A DNA stretch of 64,000 nucleotides from Paraburkholderia phenazinium (GCF_900142845.1 NZ_FSRU01000002.1:3596001-3660000); one strand, 5' to 3'; shown: positions 16,541-26,655, counted from the first letter of the stretch. Notes: generated by a model not told the origin, from the sequence alone. Translations and numbers: made by a program.

Positions 16541-17791
16541 ATGACCTATTGCGCGATTGACTTTGGCACCTCGAATTCGGCAGTTGCCGTGCCTGACGGC
16601 ACAGCGCTACGGCTTGCGCCGGTCGAAGGTGCATACACCACGCTGCCCACCGCCGTCTTCTTCAATACCGACGAGAACACTACCGGCTACGGCCGCGCGG
16701 CGCTCGAAGCGTATATCGACGGCTTCGACGGCCGGCTGATGCGCTCGATGAAGAGCATCCTCGGCTCGCCGCTGGCGGAAAACTCGACCGACCTCGGCGA
16801 CGGCTCGGCCATCAAGTACACCGACGTGATCGCGATTTTCGTCGATCACCTGAAGCGTTCCGCCGAAGCCAGCGCCGGCAGTCCGATCAGCCGTGCGGTG
16901 CTGGGCCGCCCGGTATTCTTCGTTGACGATGATCCACGCGCCGACCAGCTTGCGCAACAGCAACTGGAAGCTGCCGCGCGTTCGGTGGGCCTGAAGGAGA
17001 TTCACTTCCAGTACGAGCCGATTGCCGCAGCGTTCGACTACGAGTCGCATCTGACGGCAGAAGGGCTGGTGCTGGTGGCCGACATCGGCGGCGGCACGTC
17101 GGACTTCTCGCTGGTGCGAGTCGGGCCGGAGCGCGTAAAGCGCGCCGAGCGCAAGGACGACGTGCTGGCGCATCACGGCGTGCACGTCGCCGGTACGGAC
17201 TTCGACCGCCGGGTCGAGCTCGCCACCATCCTGCGGGAACTGGGCTATCAGACGCTGGATCCGGAAGGGCGCGAGATTCCGAACCGGGTCTATTTCGACC
17301 TCGCCACATGGCACCTGATCAACACGGTCTACGCCCCCAAGCGGGTCAGCGAACTGGTGCTGATGCGGCATCTGTTTACCGAGACCCGCCACCACGACCG
17401 CCTGATGCGGGTGGTCGACCGCCGTTTGGGGCACGCGCTGGCGGCGCATGCCGAAGAGGCGAAGATCGGCGTCGCCGCGGGCGGCGAGACCATGATCGAT
17501 CTGGAGCTGGTGGAAGAAGATTTGCGGCTCGCCTTCGACGAGGCGCAACTGATCAAGGCGGGGCACGACGAGACGCTGCGCATCGTGCAGGCGGCGCGGG
17601 ATACCGTGCAGGCGGCCGGCGTGGCGCCCCGCGACGTGGGCGCGATTTACTTCACCGGCGGTTCGACCGGCCTCGCGTTTCTTTCCGGGGCGCTGTCCGC
17701 TGCGTTTCCGGATGCGCGGCCGGTGTTCGGCGATCGCCTCGCCAGCGTCGCCACGGGCCTCGGCATTCACGCGCGGCGGCTGTTCGGTTAA
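16541..17791 (+). CDS. yegD: Hsp70-family protein, YegD-like (ATPase domain only)
   Basis: 416 aa. It has the actin/Hsp70 ATPase motifs: phosphate-1 DFGTSNSAVAVP (~8-19), phosphate-2 VADIGGGTSDFSLVRV (~183-198) and the adenosine motif IYFTGGSTGLAFL (~367-379). There is no DnaK substrate-binding domain or lid after the nucleotide-binding domain, matching YegD rather than DnaK. It may be an unconventional chaperone; its client is unknown. It has no dnaJ or grpE neighbour and ends at a bidirectional terminator shared with the cold shock gene. Confidence 0.85.
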   Translation: MTYCAIDFGTSNSAVAVPDGTALRLAPVEGAYTTLPTAVFFNTDENTTGYGRAALEAYIDGFDGRLMRSMKSILGSPLAENSTDLGDGSAIKYTDVIAIFVDHLKRSAEASAGSPISRAVLGRPVFFVDDDPRADQLAQQQLEAAARSVGLKEIHFQYEPIAAAFDYESHLTAEGLVLVADIGGGTSDFSLVRVGPERVKRAERKDDVLAHHGVHVAGTDFDRRVELATILRELGYQTLDPEGREIPNRVYFDLATWHLINTVYAPKRVSELVLMRHLFTETRHHDRLMRVVDRRLGHALAAHAEEAKIGVAAGGETMIDLELVEEDLRLAFDEAQLIKAGHDETLRIVQAARDTVQAAGVAPRDVGAIYFTGGSTGLAFLSGALSAAFPDARPVFGDRLASVATGLGIHARRLFG

Positions 17792-17849
17792 TCCGCAACT
17801 GCCGCTTTTCAGCCCACGCGTGTCCGCACGCGTTCGTTTTCACCAGGCA

Positions 17850-17880
17850 TAAAAAAACCCCGCGGCGAGGCGGGGTTTTT
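17850..17880. terminator. Bidirectional Rho-independent terminator
   Basis: Stem aaccccgc / gcggggtt with flanking A7 and T5 runs, placed between the convergent Hsp70-like and cold shock genes, so it can stop transcription from both sides. Confidence 0.88.
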
Positions 17881-17903
17881 CGCGTCCAGAAGGAAGCGCG
17901 CGC

Positions 17904-18107
17904 TTACACCGGCTTGATGTTAGCTGCTTGCTTGCCCTTCGGGCCCGTCTTCACTTCAAACGTAACCTTTTGGTTTTCTTGCAGCGTCTTGAAGCCTTCC
18001 GTGCGGATTTCCGAGAAATGCGCGAACAGATCTTCGCCGCCGCCGTCGGGAGTGATGAAGCCAAAGCCCTTTGCGTCATTGAACCACTTGACGGTACCGG
18101 TTTCCAT
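17904..18107 (-). CDS. cspA: Cold shock protein
   Basis: 67 aa, the usual length. It starts [20 protein letters not shown], which holds RNP-1 (KGFGFI), and continues with DLFAHFSEI (RNP-2). It is an OB-fold single-stranded nucleic-acid binder acting as RNA chaperone. AGGAACAAG precedes the ATG. It has its own promoter about 140 bases upstream and hence a long leader, as cold-regulated csp genes do. Which csp paralogue it is cannot be told from the sequence. Confidence 0.95.
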   Translation of the reverse strand: METGTVKWFNDAKGFGFITPDGGGEDLFAHFSEIRTEGFKTLQENQKVTFEVKTGPKGKQAANIKPV

Positions 18108-18254
18108 ATTACTTGTTCCTAAAGATGGTAAATAAGGCCGAAGCCCAGAGGGTGCATGAAAATCAAGGAAGGGGGTAATGGGACCAACCGGAGTACCGTT
18201 GATGGGCGAACTACGAAAGACCAATTCACTCGCCGCTTGAAATCCTGCCCGAAC

Positions 18255-18283
18255 GTTATACGGCGATTTTGAGAGAAGGTCAA
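18255..18283 (-). promoter_or_regulatory. sigma70-type promoter of cspA
   Basis: On the minus strand TTGACC, a 17-base spacer and TATAAC. Predicted start near 18247 leaves a ~140-base 5' leader before the ATG. Confidence 0.75.
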
Positions 18284-18361
18284 CAGTATCCACACATCTT
18301 TACAAGGTTTTTAGGGCCAGGCGCAGGGGTCCGACAAAACTTGCCGTCCCTTTAATTTTTT

Positions 18362-18379
18362 GCTAGGGATAACCCTAGC
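18362..18379. promoter_or_regulatory. Perfect inverted repeat gctaggg-ataa-ccctagc
   Basis: A 7-bp palindrome in the space between the divergent cspA and permease genes, preceded by an A/T-rich tract. It could be an operator or a short hairpin. The rest of 18284-18585 shows no further clear element to me. Confidence 0.4.
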
Positions 18380-18585
18380 TTCGCTGCAATCTGGCGGTGC
18401 AACCGTTAAACTACGCGCCGCGCCAGGGTTGCACCTGATTCTCGGTATAAGCCCTCGCCCATCATGGCCGTCACCCCGTCTTCAGCGTCACAAGCAATGC
18501 CGCGGTGCCGACATGTTTCAGACCGCAACTGCATGGGACCGGAGTAAGCGTTGAGGCGCTAACTCTGGTCGACATAGGAGAAGAC

Positions 18586-20181
18586 GTGAAAGGTTCTATT
18601 CAACGGAACATTGGCCCGTTCGCGCTGTTGCTGACCGGCCTGGGTTCGATCATCGGATCGGGCTGGCTGTTCGGCGCGTGGAAAGCGGCAAAAATTGCAG
18701 GCCCGGCAGCCATTTGCGCCTGGATCATCGGCGCCGTGGTGATTCTGGCGATTGCACTGACCTACGCCGAGCTTGGCGCCATGTTCCCCGAGTCGGGCGG
18801 CATGGTGCGCTACGCGCGCTATTCGCACGGCGCGCTTGTCGGCTTCATCAGCGCATGGGCCAACTGGATCGCCATCGTCTCGGTGATTCCGATTGAAGCA
18901 GAAGCGTCGATTCAATACATGAGTACCTGGCCGTATCCATGGGCGCATGCATTGTTCGTCAATGGGTCATTAACCACTAATGGGTTATTACTCTCGGCGA
19001 TCCTCGTCATTATCTATTTCATGCTGAACTATTGGGGTGTGAAGCTGTTTGCGCGCGCCAATACGACAATCACGATCTTCAAGTTTCTGATTCCCGCCGC
19101 AACGATTGCCGGCCTGATGGCCACGGGTTTCCATCACGAGAACTTCGGCGAGGCGAGCACCTTCGCTCCGTACGGCTGGTCGGCGGTGTTCACGGCGGTG
19201 GCGACGAGCGGTATCGTGTTCGCGTTCAACGGTTTCCAGAGCCCGATCAACCTGGCTGGCGAAGCGCGTAACCCGTCGCGCAGCGTGCCGTTCGCGGTGA
19301 TTGGCTCGATCCTGCTGGCGCTGGTGATCTACGTGCTGCTGCAGATTGCGTATATCGGCGCGGTGAATCCGGCTGACGTGCTGAAGGGCTGGAGCCACTT
19401 CAGCTTTGCGTCGCCGTTCGCCGAACTGGCGCTTGCACTGAACCTGAACTGGCTGGCGTTCCTGCTGTACGTCGACGCGTTCGTCAGCCCGAGCGGCACG
19501 GGCACGACCTACATGGCGACGACGAGCCGCATGATCTACGCCATGGAACGCAACAACACCATGCCGAAGATGTTCGGCAACGTGCACCCGATCTACGGCG
19601 TGCCGCGTCAGGCGATGTGGTTCAACCTGCTGGTTTCGTTCATCTTCCTGTTCTTCTTCCGCGGCTGGAGCTCGCTGGCGGCCGTGATTTCGGTGGCGAC
19701 GGTGATTTCGTACCTGACGGGTCCGATCAGCCTGATGGCGCTGCGCCGCGCGGCAACCGATCTGGACCGTCCGCTGCATATCCCCGGCATGAAGATCATT
19801 GCGCCGTTCGCTTTCGTCTGCGCGTCGATGGTGCTGTTCTGGGCGAAGTGGCCGCTGACGGGCGAAATCATCCTGCTGATGATCGTCGCGCTGCCGGTGT
19901 ACTTCTACTTCCAGGCGAAGTCGGGCTTTGCCGGCTATCAGCGCGACCTGAAGGCCGCGTGGTGGCTGGTGGCTTACTTGCCGGTGATGGCGATCCTGTC
20001 GCTGATCGGCAGCAAGCAGTTCGGCGGCCATAACATCCTGCCGTACGGCTGGGACATGCTGGTTGTGGCCGTGGTTGCGCTGGGTTTCTATTACTGGGGC
20101 GTGAACGCGGGCTATCGCAGCGACTACCTCGATGAGCGTCAGGTCCATGACGAAGTACTCGAAGGGATGGGCGCGCATTAA
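18586..20181 (+). CDS. APC-superfamily amino acid permease
   Basis: 531 aa starting at GTG, chosen because AGGAGAAGAC stands just before it; upstream in-frame starts have no ribosome site. The first helix carries LLTGLGSIIGSGWLFG, the unwound helix-1 region that binds the amino-acid backbone in this superfamily. About 12 hydrophobic segments follow, plus FNGFQSPINLAGEARNPSR at the helix 6 region. Likely a proton-coupled amino acid importer, possibly for acidic amino acids by overall resemblance, but specificity is not established. A clear terminator follows. Confidence 0.88.
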   Translation: MKGSIQRNIGPFALLLTGLGSIIGSGWLFGAWKAAKIAGPAAICAWIIGAVVILAIALTYAELGAMFPESGGMVRYARYSHGALVGFISAWANWIAIVSVIPIEAEASIQYMSTWPYPWAHALFVNGSLTTNGLLLSAILVIIYFMLNYWGVKLFARANTTITIFKFLIPAATIAGLMATGFHHENFGEASTFAPYGWSAVFTAVATSGIVFAFNGFQSPINLAGEARNPSRSVPFAVIGSILLALVIYVLLQIAYIGAVNPADVLKGWSHFSFASPFAELALALNLNWLAFLLYVDAFVSPSGTGTTYMATTSRMIYAMERNNTMPKMFGNVHPIYGVPRQAMWFNLLVSFIFLFFFRGWSSLAAVISVATVISYLTGPISLMALRRAATDLDRPLHIPGMKIIAPFAFVCASMVLFWAKWPLTGEIILLMIVALPVYFYFQAKSGFAGYQRDLKAAWWLVAYLPVMAILSLIGSKQFGGHNILPYGWDMLVVAVVALGFYYWGVNAGYRSDYLDERQVHDEVLEGMGAH

Positions 20182-20231
20182 GCGCTCGCGCTGTCCAAGC
20201 TTCGCCCCGGACGCGGTTCCGGGATGCAGAA

Positions 20232-20263
20232 AGCCCGCCTGTTAAATCAGGCGGGTTTTTTTT
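20232..20263 (+). terminator. Rho-independent terminator of the permease gene
   Basis: Perfect 8-bp stem cccgcctg / caggcggg, 6-base loop, T8 run. Confidence 0.92.
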
Positions 20264-20339
20264 ATGGCTTTGCGGGGCGCCCTGCGGCGCTGGGCGGTAC
20301 AGGTACCGATGGCGCGCCCCGTGCGCCGCCGGTCGCCGC

Positions 20340-21125
20340 TTACGCCGTGCCGAACACGTAGTTCGTCATCGCCAGCGCCTTCTGATACGTCCCGAGCGAC
20401 TGGATCCCGAGCGTGTAGTCGTCGTCCGCAGCGCCGAGCGCGGCGAACACCGGCAGCAGATGCTCGTCGGTCGGGTGCATCAGCGCCGCGTGCGGCGCCT
20501 GGAGCCGATAGTCGAGCAGCGCGTCGGTATCGTGCGCGGCCAGCTTCGTTTCGAACCAGTCGGTGAATTCCAAGACGCGCGGGTCGGCGTCTTCCGGCCG
20601 GGCGGAGAAGTCGGCGGCGCGCAGATTGTGCGTGATCTGGCCGGAGCCGATCACCATCACGCCGTCATCCTTCAGCGCCCGCAAGGCACGACCGACGCGA
20701 AAGTGATGAGCGGCGTCCCTATGCGGCTGGATCGACAACTGAGCCACCGGCACATCCGCGTGCGGAAACATCAGCAGCATGGGCACCCACGCGCCGTGAT
20801 CGAGACCGTGCGACTGGGTGTCGGCCACCAGCCCGTGCTCGTTGAGCAGCACGGCGGCCCGTCGCGCGACATCCGGCGCACCCGGCGCCGGGTACTGGAT
20901 CTCATACAGCTGGCGGGGAAAGCCGTAAAAGTCGTGAATCGTCTCCGGCCGGTCGGCCGTGCTCGCCAGCGGCTGGGCGGTGCCCCAATGAGCCGACAGC
21001 ATCAGGATGGCTTCAGGACGCGGCACCTGGGTGGAGAGCGCGGCGAATTCGGCTCGTGGCATGGACGGATCGATCGGCAGCGTGGGAGCGCCGTGAGACA
21101 GGAACAGCGACGGCAAGCGGGTCAT
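20340..21125 (-). CDS. ygiD: LigB-fold extradiol ring-cleavage dioxygenase, YgiD/DODA type
   Basis: 261 aa. It begins LPSLFLSHGAPTLPID with the first metal His, then LSAHWGT (~44-50), HGLDHGAWVPML (~106-117) and GSGQITHNLRA (~161-171), the set of His and Asp/Glu ligands for one metal in the YgiD-like 4,5-DOPA dioxygenases. It should cleave a catechol ring between or next to hydroxyls with O2. No catabolic operon surrounds it, so the physiological substrate is open. It is a single-gene unit. Confidence 0.85.
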   Translation of the reverse strand: MTRLPSLFLSHGAPTLPIDPSMPRAEFAALSTQVPRPEAILMLSAHWGTAQPLASTADRPETIHDFYGFPRQLYEIQYPAPGAPDVARRAAVLLNEHGLVADTQSHGLDHGAWVPMLLMFPHADVPVAQLSIQPHRDAAHHFRVGRALRALKDDGVMVIGSGQITHNLRAADFSARPEDADPRVLEFTDWFETKLAAHDTDALLDYRLQAPHAALMHPTDEHLLPVFAALGAADDDYTLGIQSLGTYQKALAMTNYVFGTA

Positions 21126-21271
21126 GGCAGCGAAGTCCGCAGCGGGTGCGGCTCGTAAGTTGGGTTGCTACCAATATACGGGCGTACTGCCGTTTGATAA
21201 ACGGCTGAAACCGGATTTGATTGTGTCGCCAGCATTGTTAATCCGCGGTTTGCGGCGGCCGGCGCCAGGCC

Positions 21272-21874
21272 TTATTCGGCTGACGCGTCGCGCAGTCCCG
21301 GCCATGCTGCCGCGAGCGCCGGTCCCAGCGCGAACAGGTCCAGCACGCGCTCGACGGTGTGATCGACCATTTCGTCGATCGAGGCCGGCTGGTTGTAGAA
21401 GGCGGGCAGCGGCGGAAAGACGATGCCGCCCATTTCGGTGACGGCGGTCATGTTGCGCAGATGCGCGAGGTTAAACGGTGTTTCGCGCACCATCAGCACG
21501 AGGCGGCGGCGCTCCTTGAGCGTGACGTCGGCGGCGCGGGTGATCAGATTGTCCGACAGGCCGTGTGCGACGCTGGCCAAGGTTTTCATCGAGCAGGGCG
21601 CGACGATCATGCCGTCGGTCGTAAACGAGCCGGATGCGATGCTCGCGCCCACGTCGCGCACCGAATGGACGACATCCGCGAGCGCATGCAGGTCTTCTTT
21701 GCTGAGCTGGAGTTCGTGCTGGATGTTGAGCCAGCCGGCGCTGGAGATCAGCAGGTGGCTTTCCACTCCGCCCAGTTTGCGCAGCGTTTCAAGCAAACGG
21801 ACGCCGTAGATGGCGCCCGTTGCGCCGGTGATCGCGATGATCAGCCGGCGAGGCGCCGCAGCGCGTGTTTCCAT
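21272..21874 (-). CDS. ubiX: Flavin prenyltransferase UbiX
   Basis: 200 aa from the ATG; a GTG four codons upstream is possible. The sequence IIAITGATGAIYGVRLLETL (~12-31) is the FMN phosphate-binding start, with MIVAPCSMKTLASVAHGLSDNL (~90-111) and VLMVRETPFNLAHLRNM (~128-144) lining the active site. It joins dimethylallyl phosphate to FMN to make prenylated FMN, the cofactor of UbiD-type decarboxylases used in ubiquinone synthesis. No ubiD lies in the window. It is followed upstream by grx, prmC, prfA and hemA in the same direction. Confidence 0.92.
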   Translation of the reverse strand: METRAAAPRRLIIAITGATGAIYGVRLLETLRKLGGVESHLLISSAGWLNIQHELQLSKEDLHALADVVHSVRDVGASIASGSFTTDGMIVAPCSMKTLASVAHGLSDNLITRAADVTLKERRRLVLMVRETPFNLAHLRNMTAVTEMGGIVFPPLPAFYNQPASIDEMVDHTVERVLDLFALGPALAAAWPGLRDASAE

Positions 21875-21916
21875 GGCTCGCGGCACCGGGTTGCGTCTAC
21901 TGAACGGGCTGAACGA

Positions 21917-22228
21917 TCAGGCTGCAGCAAACAGTTGCTGCAGTTCGCCGTTCTGATACATCTCCATCATGATGTCCGAGCCGCCGATGAACTCGCCCTT
22001 CACGTAGAGCTGCGGAATGGTCGGCCAGTTGGAGAATTCCTTGATGCCCTGGCGGACTTCGTCGTCTTCGAGGACGTTGACGGTCTTGATCGTGTCGACG
22101 CCGCACGCCTTCAGGATCTGAATGGCGCGGCCCGAAAAGCCGCACATCGGAAACTGCGCAGTACCCTTCATGAAGAGGACGACGGCATTTTCGTCGACGA
22201 TTTGCTTGATGCGTTGTTGCGTATCCAT
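21917..22228 (-). CDS. grxD: Monothiol glutaredoxin, Grx4 type
   Basis: 103 aa from the ATG giving [10 protein letters not shown], after AAGGTCAGTC. It carries the CGFS active site (residues ~29-32: MCGFSGRA), [19 protein letters not shown] for glutathione binding and a short helical end. CGFS glutaredoxins bridge a [2Fe-2S] cluster between two monomers with glutathione and pass clusters on. It sits in a minus-strand run hemA-prfA-prmC-grxD-ubiX, with an ~85-base gap to prmC. Confidence 0.95.
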   Translation of the reverse strand: MDTQQRIKQIVDENAVVLFMKGTAQFPMCGFSGRAIQILKACGVDTIKTVNVLEDDEVRQGIKEFSNWPTIPQLYVKGEFIGGSDIMMEMYQNGELQQLFAAA

Positions 22229-22313
22229 GACTGACCTTGCGGTTCCGGAATAAGGGGGAGATAGATTGAAATGATAGCGGATTTCGCCCGGACAGGCGGG
22301 CGGCGCTCCGGCG

Positions 22314-23159
22314 TCACACGTTCGCGTGCCACGAACCGCCGCTGATCCGTTCGATGCCGGCAAGATCGCGCTCCGAGCGCACGTCGGAGAAGCCTGCCTG
22401 GTCGAGCAGGGTGCGTACCGCGGCGGCCTGATCGTAGCCGTGTTCGAGCCAGAGCACGCCGCCGCGCTCCGCGAAGCGCGCGGGCGCATCGGCGACGATG
22501 GCGCGGATCGCGCTTAAGCCGTCGGCTTCGTCGGTCAACGCGCCGCGCGGTTCGAAGCGCAGATCGCCTTCGGACAGATGCGGGTCGCCACTGGCGATAT
22601 ACGGCGGATTGCTGACGATCACGTCAAAGTGCAGGGCGGGATCGAGCGCGTCGTACCAGTCGCTGCGCGCCAACTGCAGCGGGCCGCCGTGACGTGTCGC
22701 ATCCAGTAGCCGCGCGGCGTTGCGGGTCGCGACGGCCAGCGCGTCGGCCGAGCGGTCTACGGCCCAGACCTGCGCGTCGGGCCTGACCGAGGCAAGGGCG
22801 ACCGCAATCGCGCCGGTGCCGGTGCCGAGGTCGAGTACCCGCGGCCGCGTCAGGCCCTCGAGCGCGGCGAGCGCGGTCTCGACCAGCAATTCGGTTTCTG
22901 GCCGCGGGATCAGCACATCCGGCGTGACTTCGAACTCGAGCCCGAAGAACTCCCGCGCGCCGACCAGTTGCGCGACGGGCTCGCCTGCCAGACGCCGCGC
23001 TGCCAGCGCCTGATAGCGGGCCACGAGCGCGGCGTCGAGCGGCTCGTCGCTGCGCGTGATCAGCTCCGTGCGGCGCCAGCCCAGCACGTGCCCGAGCAGG
23101 ATGCGCGCTTCGAGCGGCGGCAAAGCGGAGGCGCGTAACAGGGCGGCGGCGTTGTCCAT
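22314..23159 (-). CDS. prmC: Release factor glutamine methyltransferase PrmC
   Basis: 281 aa. The N-terminal ~90 residues form the helical substrate-recognition domain. The catalytic domain has [19 protein letters not shown] (~76-94), motif [17 protein letters not shown] (~107-122) and NPPY (~184-187). It methylates the glutamine of the GGQ motif in release factors; its substrate gene prfA is immediately upstream in the same operon, 40 bases away, a common pairing. Confidence 0.95.
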   Translation of the reverse strand: MDNAAALLRASALPPLEARILLGHVLGWRRTELITRSDEPLDAALVARYQALAARRLAGEPVAQLVGAREFFGLEFEVTPDVLIPRPETELLVETALAALEGLTRPRVLDLGTGTGAIAVALASVRPDAQVWAVDRSADALAVATRNAARLLDATRHGGPLQLARSDWYDALDPALHFDVIVSNPPYIASGDPHLSEGDLRFEPRGALTDEADGLSAIRAIVADAPARFAERGGVLWLEHGYDQAAAVRTLLDQAGFSDVRSERDLAGIERISGGSWHANV

Positions 23160-23199
23160 GGCGGCGTGATGGGTGCGTGCGAGCGGCGTACGGTGGCGC

Positions 23200-24282
23200 T
23201 TAGTCCGCGTCGCCGAGCGAGGCCAGCAGCTCGGCCTGATGCTCGCTGACCAGGGCGGCGATCAGTTCGTCGAGATCGCCGTCCATGATCGATTCGAGGC
23301 GATACAGCGTCAGGTTGATACGGTGATCCGTGAGCCGCCCTTGCGGGAAGTTATAGGTGCGAATGCGCTCGGAGCGGTCGCCCGAGCCGATCAGGCTCTT
23401 GCGGGTCGCGGCTTCCTTGGCGTGCTGCTCGTGGTACTGCTTGTCCTTGATGCGCGCGGCGAGGACCTTCAGCGCGCGGTCCTTGTTCTTGTGCTGCGAG
23501 CGGTCGTCCTGACATTCGACGACGATGCCGGTGGGCAAGTGCGTGACCCGCACGGCCGAATCGGTCTTGTTGATGTGCTGGCCGCCCGCGCCGGAGGCGC
23601 GGAACGTATCGATGCGCAAGTCGGCGGGATTGATCTCGACCTCGCCGATTTCATCCGCTTCGGGCATCACCGCAACCGTGCAGGCGGACGTGTGAATCCG
23701 GCCCTGGGTTTCAGTGGCCGGCACGCGCTGCACGCGGTGGCCGCCGGACTCGAACTTGAGCTTCGAATACGCCGCTTCGCCGGCGATTCGCACGATTGCT
23801 TCCTTGTAGCCGCCCAGATCCGATTCGCTCGCCGACATCATTTCGACCGTCCAGCGGTTGCGTTCGGCGAAGCGCAGATACATCCGCAGCAGATCGCCCG
23901 CGAACAGCGCCGATTCGTCGCCGCCGGTGCCCGCGCGGATTTCGAGGAAGATGTTGCGGTCGTCGTTGGGGTCTTTCGGCAGCAGCATTTTCTGCAGTTC
24001 GGCGCCGAGCTTGTCCATCCGTTCGCGTGCCGCGCGGATCTCGTCTTCGGCGAAGTCGCGCATCGACGCGTCGGCCAGCAGTTCCTGCGCGGTGAGCGCG
24101 TCGTTGCTGGCCTGGCGCCATAGCGCGTAATGTTCGACCACCGGCCCCAGCTCCGCGTGCTCACGCGTGAGCTTGCGGTATTGGTCGAGATTCGCGGTGA
24201 TGTCTTCGCGGCTCAACAGGTCGTTCAGTTCGGCCAGCCGGGTAGTGAGCTGGTCGAGCTTGCTTTGCATGCTCGTTTTCAT
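23200..24282 (-). CDS. prfA: Peptide chain release factor 1
   Basis: 360 aa, the family length. The start giving [12 protein letters not shown] matches other RF1 proteins; an upstream extension of 30 residues is rejected. The codon-recognition PAT motif occurs in [14 protein letters not shown] (~190) and the catalytic GGQ in [15 protein letters not shown] (~237). It releases peptides at UAA and UAG. The GGQ glutamine is the target of PrmC encoded next. Confidence 0.96.
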   Translation of the reverse strand: MKTSMQSKLDQLTTRLAELNDLLSREDITANLDQYRKLTREHAELGPVVEHYALWRQASNDALTAQELLADASMRDFAEDEIRAARERMDKLGAELQKMLLPKDPNDDRNIFLEIRAGTGGDESALFAGDLLRMYLRFAERNRWTVEMMSASESDLGGYKEAIVRIAGEAAYSKLKFESGGHRVQRVPATETQGRIHTSACTVAVMPEADEIGEVEINPADLRIDTFRASGAGGQHINKTDSAVRVTHLPTGIVVECQDDRSQHKNKDRALKVLAARIKDKQYHEQHAKEAATRKSLIGSGDRSERIRTYNFPQGRLTDHRINLTLYRLESIMDGDLDELIAALVSEHQAELLASLGDAD

Positions 24283-24402
24283 CGGACGGTACGGAGCGGG
24301 CTCCGGAAAGGACGGCGTAACTGGGGAGGCGGGCGCAGGCCCTGGAAGTCGGCGCCGGCCTGCCGAAACCACCTGGCAAGGCTGCGCGCAGCGGCAGCGC
24401 CG

Positions 24403-25689
24403 CTAACGTTCCGAAGAGTCGGAGTGTTTGTAGAAACCGCCCATCAGTTCGATGAGCTTATCGCGATTCTCACTGCTGGCGCGATTGAGTGCGTGCGTCG
24501 GACCATGGATCAGCTTGTTGGTCAGCGCTTGCGAAAGGGCTTCGATCACGGCGGCCGGATCGTCGCCGCGGGCGAGCGCCTTTTGCGCGCGTTCGACTTC
24601 GGCGCGGCGCAGCAGGTCGGCCTGGGTGTGCATATGGCGGATCACCGGCACGATGCTGCGCGCGTCGAGCCACTGCATGAAGTTCTGCACGCGCGTTTCG
24701 ATGATCGCTTCGGCCTGGGCGACGGCCGCCTGGCGCGAGGCATTGCCTTCGCGCACGATGGCGCCGAGGTCGTCGACGGTATAGAGAAACACGTCTTCGA
24801 GCTTGCCGACTTCGGGTTCAATGTCGCGCGGCACGGCCAGATCGACCATGAAAATGGGCCGGTGGCGGCGCGCTTTCACAGCACGTTCGACTGCGCCGAG
24901 GCCGATGATCGGCAAGGTGGACGCCGTGCACGAGACGATGATGTCGAACTCGTGCATGCGTGCCGGCAAATCCGCCAGGGGGATGGCCCGGCCGTTGAAG
25001 CGTTCGGCGAGCCGCGCGCCGCGCTCGGCGGTGCGGTTTGCCACCACCAGCTCGCGCGGCTGCTGGGCCGCGAAGTGGGTCGCGCACAGCTCGATCATCT
25101 CGCCCGCGCCGATGAACAGCACGCGCTGGTTGGCCACCTTGTCGAAAATGCGCTGCGCGAGCCGCACGGCCGCGGCGGCCATGGAAACCGATTGGGCCCC
25201 GATCTCCGTGGTACTGCGCACTTCCTTCGCCACCGCGAAGGTGCGCTGGAACAACTGGTTCAGATAGGTGCCGAGCGCGCCGGCTTCGGACGCGGTACGC
25301 ACCGCATCCTTCATTTGTCCGACGATCTGCGTCTCGCCGAGCACCATGGAATCGAGCCCCGACGCAACCCGAAACGCGTGGCGCACCGCTTCCGACTGCG
25401 GCAAGGCGTACACATGCGGCGCGAGTTCGCTGACCGGCAGGTTGTGATAGCGCGAGAACCACTGGATGGCCGCTTCGCGGACCGCATGGTCGTCGGTGGC
25501 GCAGTAGAGCTCGGTGCGGTTGCAGGTGGAGAGGATTGCCGCTTCAGGCGCGGTCCGGGCGGTGGCGCCGAGCCAGATGTCCTTGAAGGTCGCGAGCGCT
25601 GGCTTGATCTGTTCGAGCGGAAACGCCACGCGTTCGCGCAAGGCGACGGGCGCGGTGTGGTGATTGATTCCGATCGTTAGAAGCTGCAT
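24403..25689 (-). CDS. hemA: Glutamyl-tRNA reductase
   Basis: 428 aa. [17 protein letters not shown] (~7-23) and [12 protein letters not shown] (~50-61, catalytic Cys) form the substrate domain; [15 protein letters not shown] and [12 protein letters not shown] mark the NADPH domain; the C-terminal third is the long dimerisation helix region ([22 protein letters not shown]). It reduces Glu-tRNA to glutamate-1-semialdehyde, the first step of C5 heme synthesis. First gene of the hemA-prfA-prmC-grxD-ubiX run. Confidence 0.96.
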   Translation of the reverse strand: MQLLTIGINHHTAPVALRERVAFPLEQIKPALATFKDIWLGATARTAPEAAILSTCNRTELYCATDDHAVREAAIQWFSRYHNLPVSELAPHVYALPQSEAVRHAFRVASGLDSMVLGETQIVGQMKDAVRTASEAGALGTYLNQLFQRTFAVAKEVRSTTEIGAQSVSMAAAAVRLAQRIFDKVANQRVLFIGAGEMIELCATHFAAQQPRELVVANRTAERGARLAERFNGRAIPLADLPARMHEFDIIVSCTASTLPIIGLGAVERAVKARRHRPIFMVDLAVPRDIEPEVGKLEDVFLYTVDDLGAIVREGNASRQAAVAQAEAIIETRVQNFMQWLDARSIVPVIRHMHTQADLLRRAEVERAQKALARGDDPAAVIEALSQALTNKLIHGPTHALNRASSENRDKLIELMGGFYKHSDSSER

Positions 25690-25754
25690 ATGCGGGGCTA
25701 TGGTTTAGCCCAATATTATAGCGTTTTCGCAATTTCTTCATTCTGCCTACCACT

Positions 25755-26462
25755 TTAGCCGCCCGCGCCGCCCTCCGGCGGGACCGCGTCAAGCTGGTAG
25801 CCGTAGCCGTAGAGCGGCGTCAGGCAATAGCCGTGCTCGGGTCGCAACTGCAATTTGGTCCGCACCCGCGACGCGTGCGTGTCGAGCGTGCGCGACCTTA
25901 CGTCGCGCTGACGCGTCCATATTGTCTCGAGGATGTGGACGCGCGACACCGGCCGCGACACATTATTGAATAGTAGCAGCGCGAAACGGAATTCCTTGGG
26001 GGTTAGTGCCACTGTCTGTCCGTGGAATGTAACGGTAAAGTGCGCGGCGTCGAATACGTAGCCGCCGAACACGTCGCGCCTGCGGTTGGGCGGGCGGCGC
26101 AGACCGGCGCGGCGCAGCAGGGCCTCGACGCGGGCCAGCATTTCCGGACCGCGTACCGGTTTCGTCAGACAATCGTCGGCACCGGCGTGCAATGCTGCGA
26201 CAATCTCGCTTTCGCGTGGCGACGACATCAGCATGATGACGGGAAGGCTGGGGAGAATGCCGCGGGCGCGGGGAATGACGTCTTCGGCGGGGCGGTCGCC
26301 TGCCCAACTATCGGTCAGCAGGAGATCGAAGAAGTGGCTGGACGCGCTGGCGAGAAACGGCGTGCTGGCAATGAAATGCTGACAGGTATGGCCGCCGGCG
26401 AAGATGAGCCGGTCGACCAGTTCCGCGTGCCGCACGTCCGGCTCGATGAGGGCGATTCGCAT
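25755..26462 (-). CDS. Orphan OmpR/PhoB-type response regulator
   Basis: 235 aa from the ATG giving MRIALIEPDV; an upstream in-frame extension of 12 residues is less likely. A receiver domain (~1-120) has the phosphoacceptor Asp in FFDLLLTDSWAG (~53), Ser in IMLMSS and Lys in LTKP (~103). The usual acidic pair after strand 1 reads E-P-D, so one metal-binding acid is replaced by Pro. The C-terminal winged helix (~130-230) has LTPKEFRFALLLFNN and RTLDTHASRVRTKL. No histidine kinase lies beside it. It is divergent from the small membrane-protein gene at 26656. Confidence 0.85.
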   Translation of the reverse strand: MRIALIEPDVRHAELVDRLIFAGGHTCQHFIASTPFLASASSHFFDLLLTDSWAGDRPAEDVIPRARGILPSLPVIMLMSSPRESEIVAALHAGADDCLTKPVRGPEMLARVEALLRRAGLRRPPNRRRDVFGGYVFDAAHFTVTFHGQTVALTPKEFRFALLLFNNVSRPVSRVHILETIWTRQRDVRSRTLDTHASRVRTKLQLRPEHGYCLTPLYGYGYQLDAVPPEGGAGG

Positions 26463-26655
26463 AGAACGCGCTTTCAGCGTGGCGGGCGAGGGTGGCAAAC
26501 CTTACGGCTTGCCTAAATGTGACCCCGGCCCCTAAACTCAACCGCTACGCGGAAAGCGCCGTGCTGACCTTTATAGTTAACGAGACAAAAATGCTAGCTG
26601 CCCGAACGCTTGAAGCCTATGAGAAGAGTCCGAAAGTGAGTGAGGTTCCCCACTG

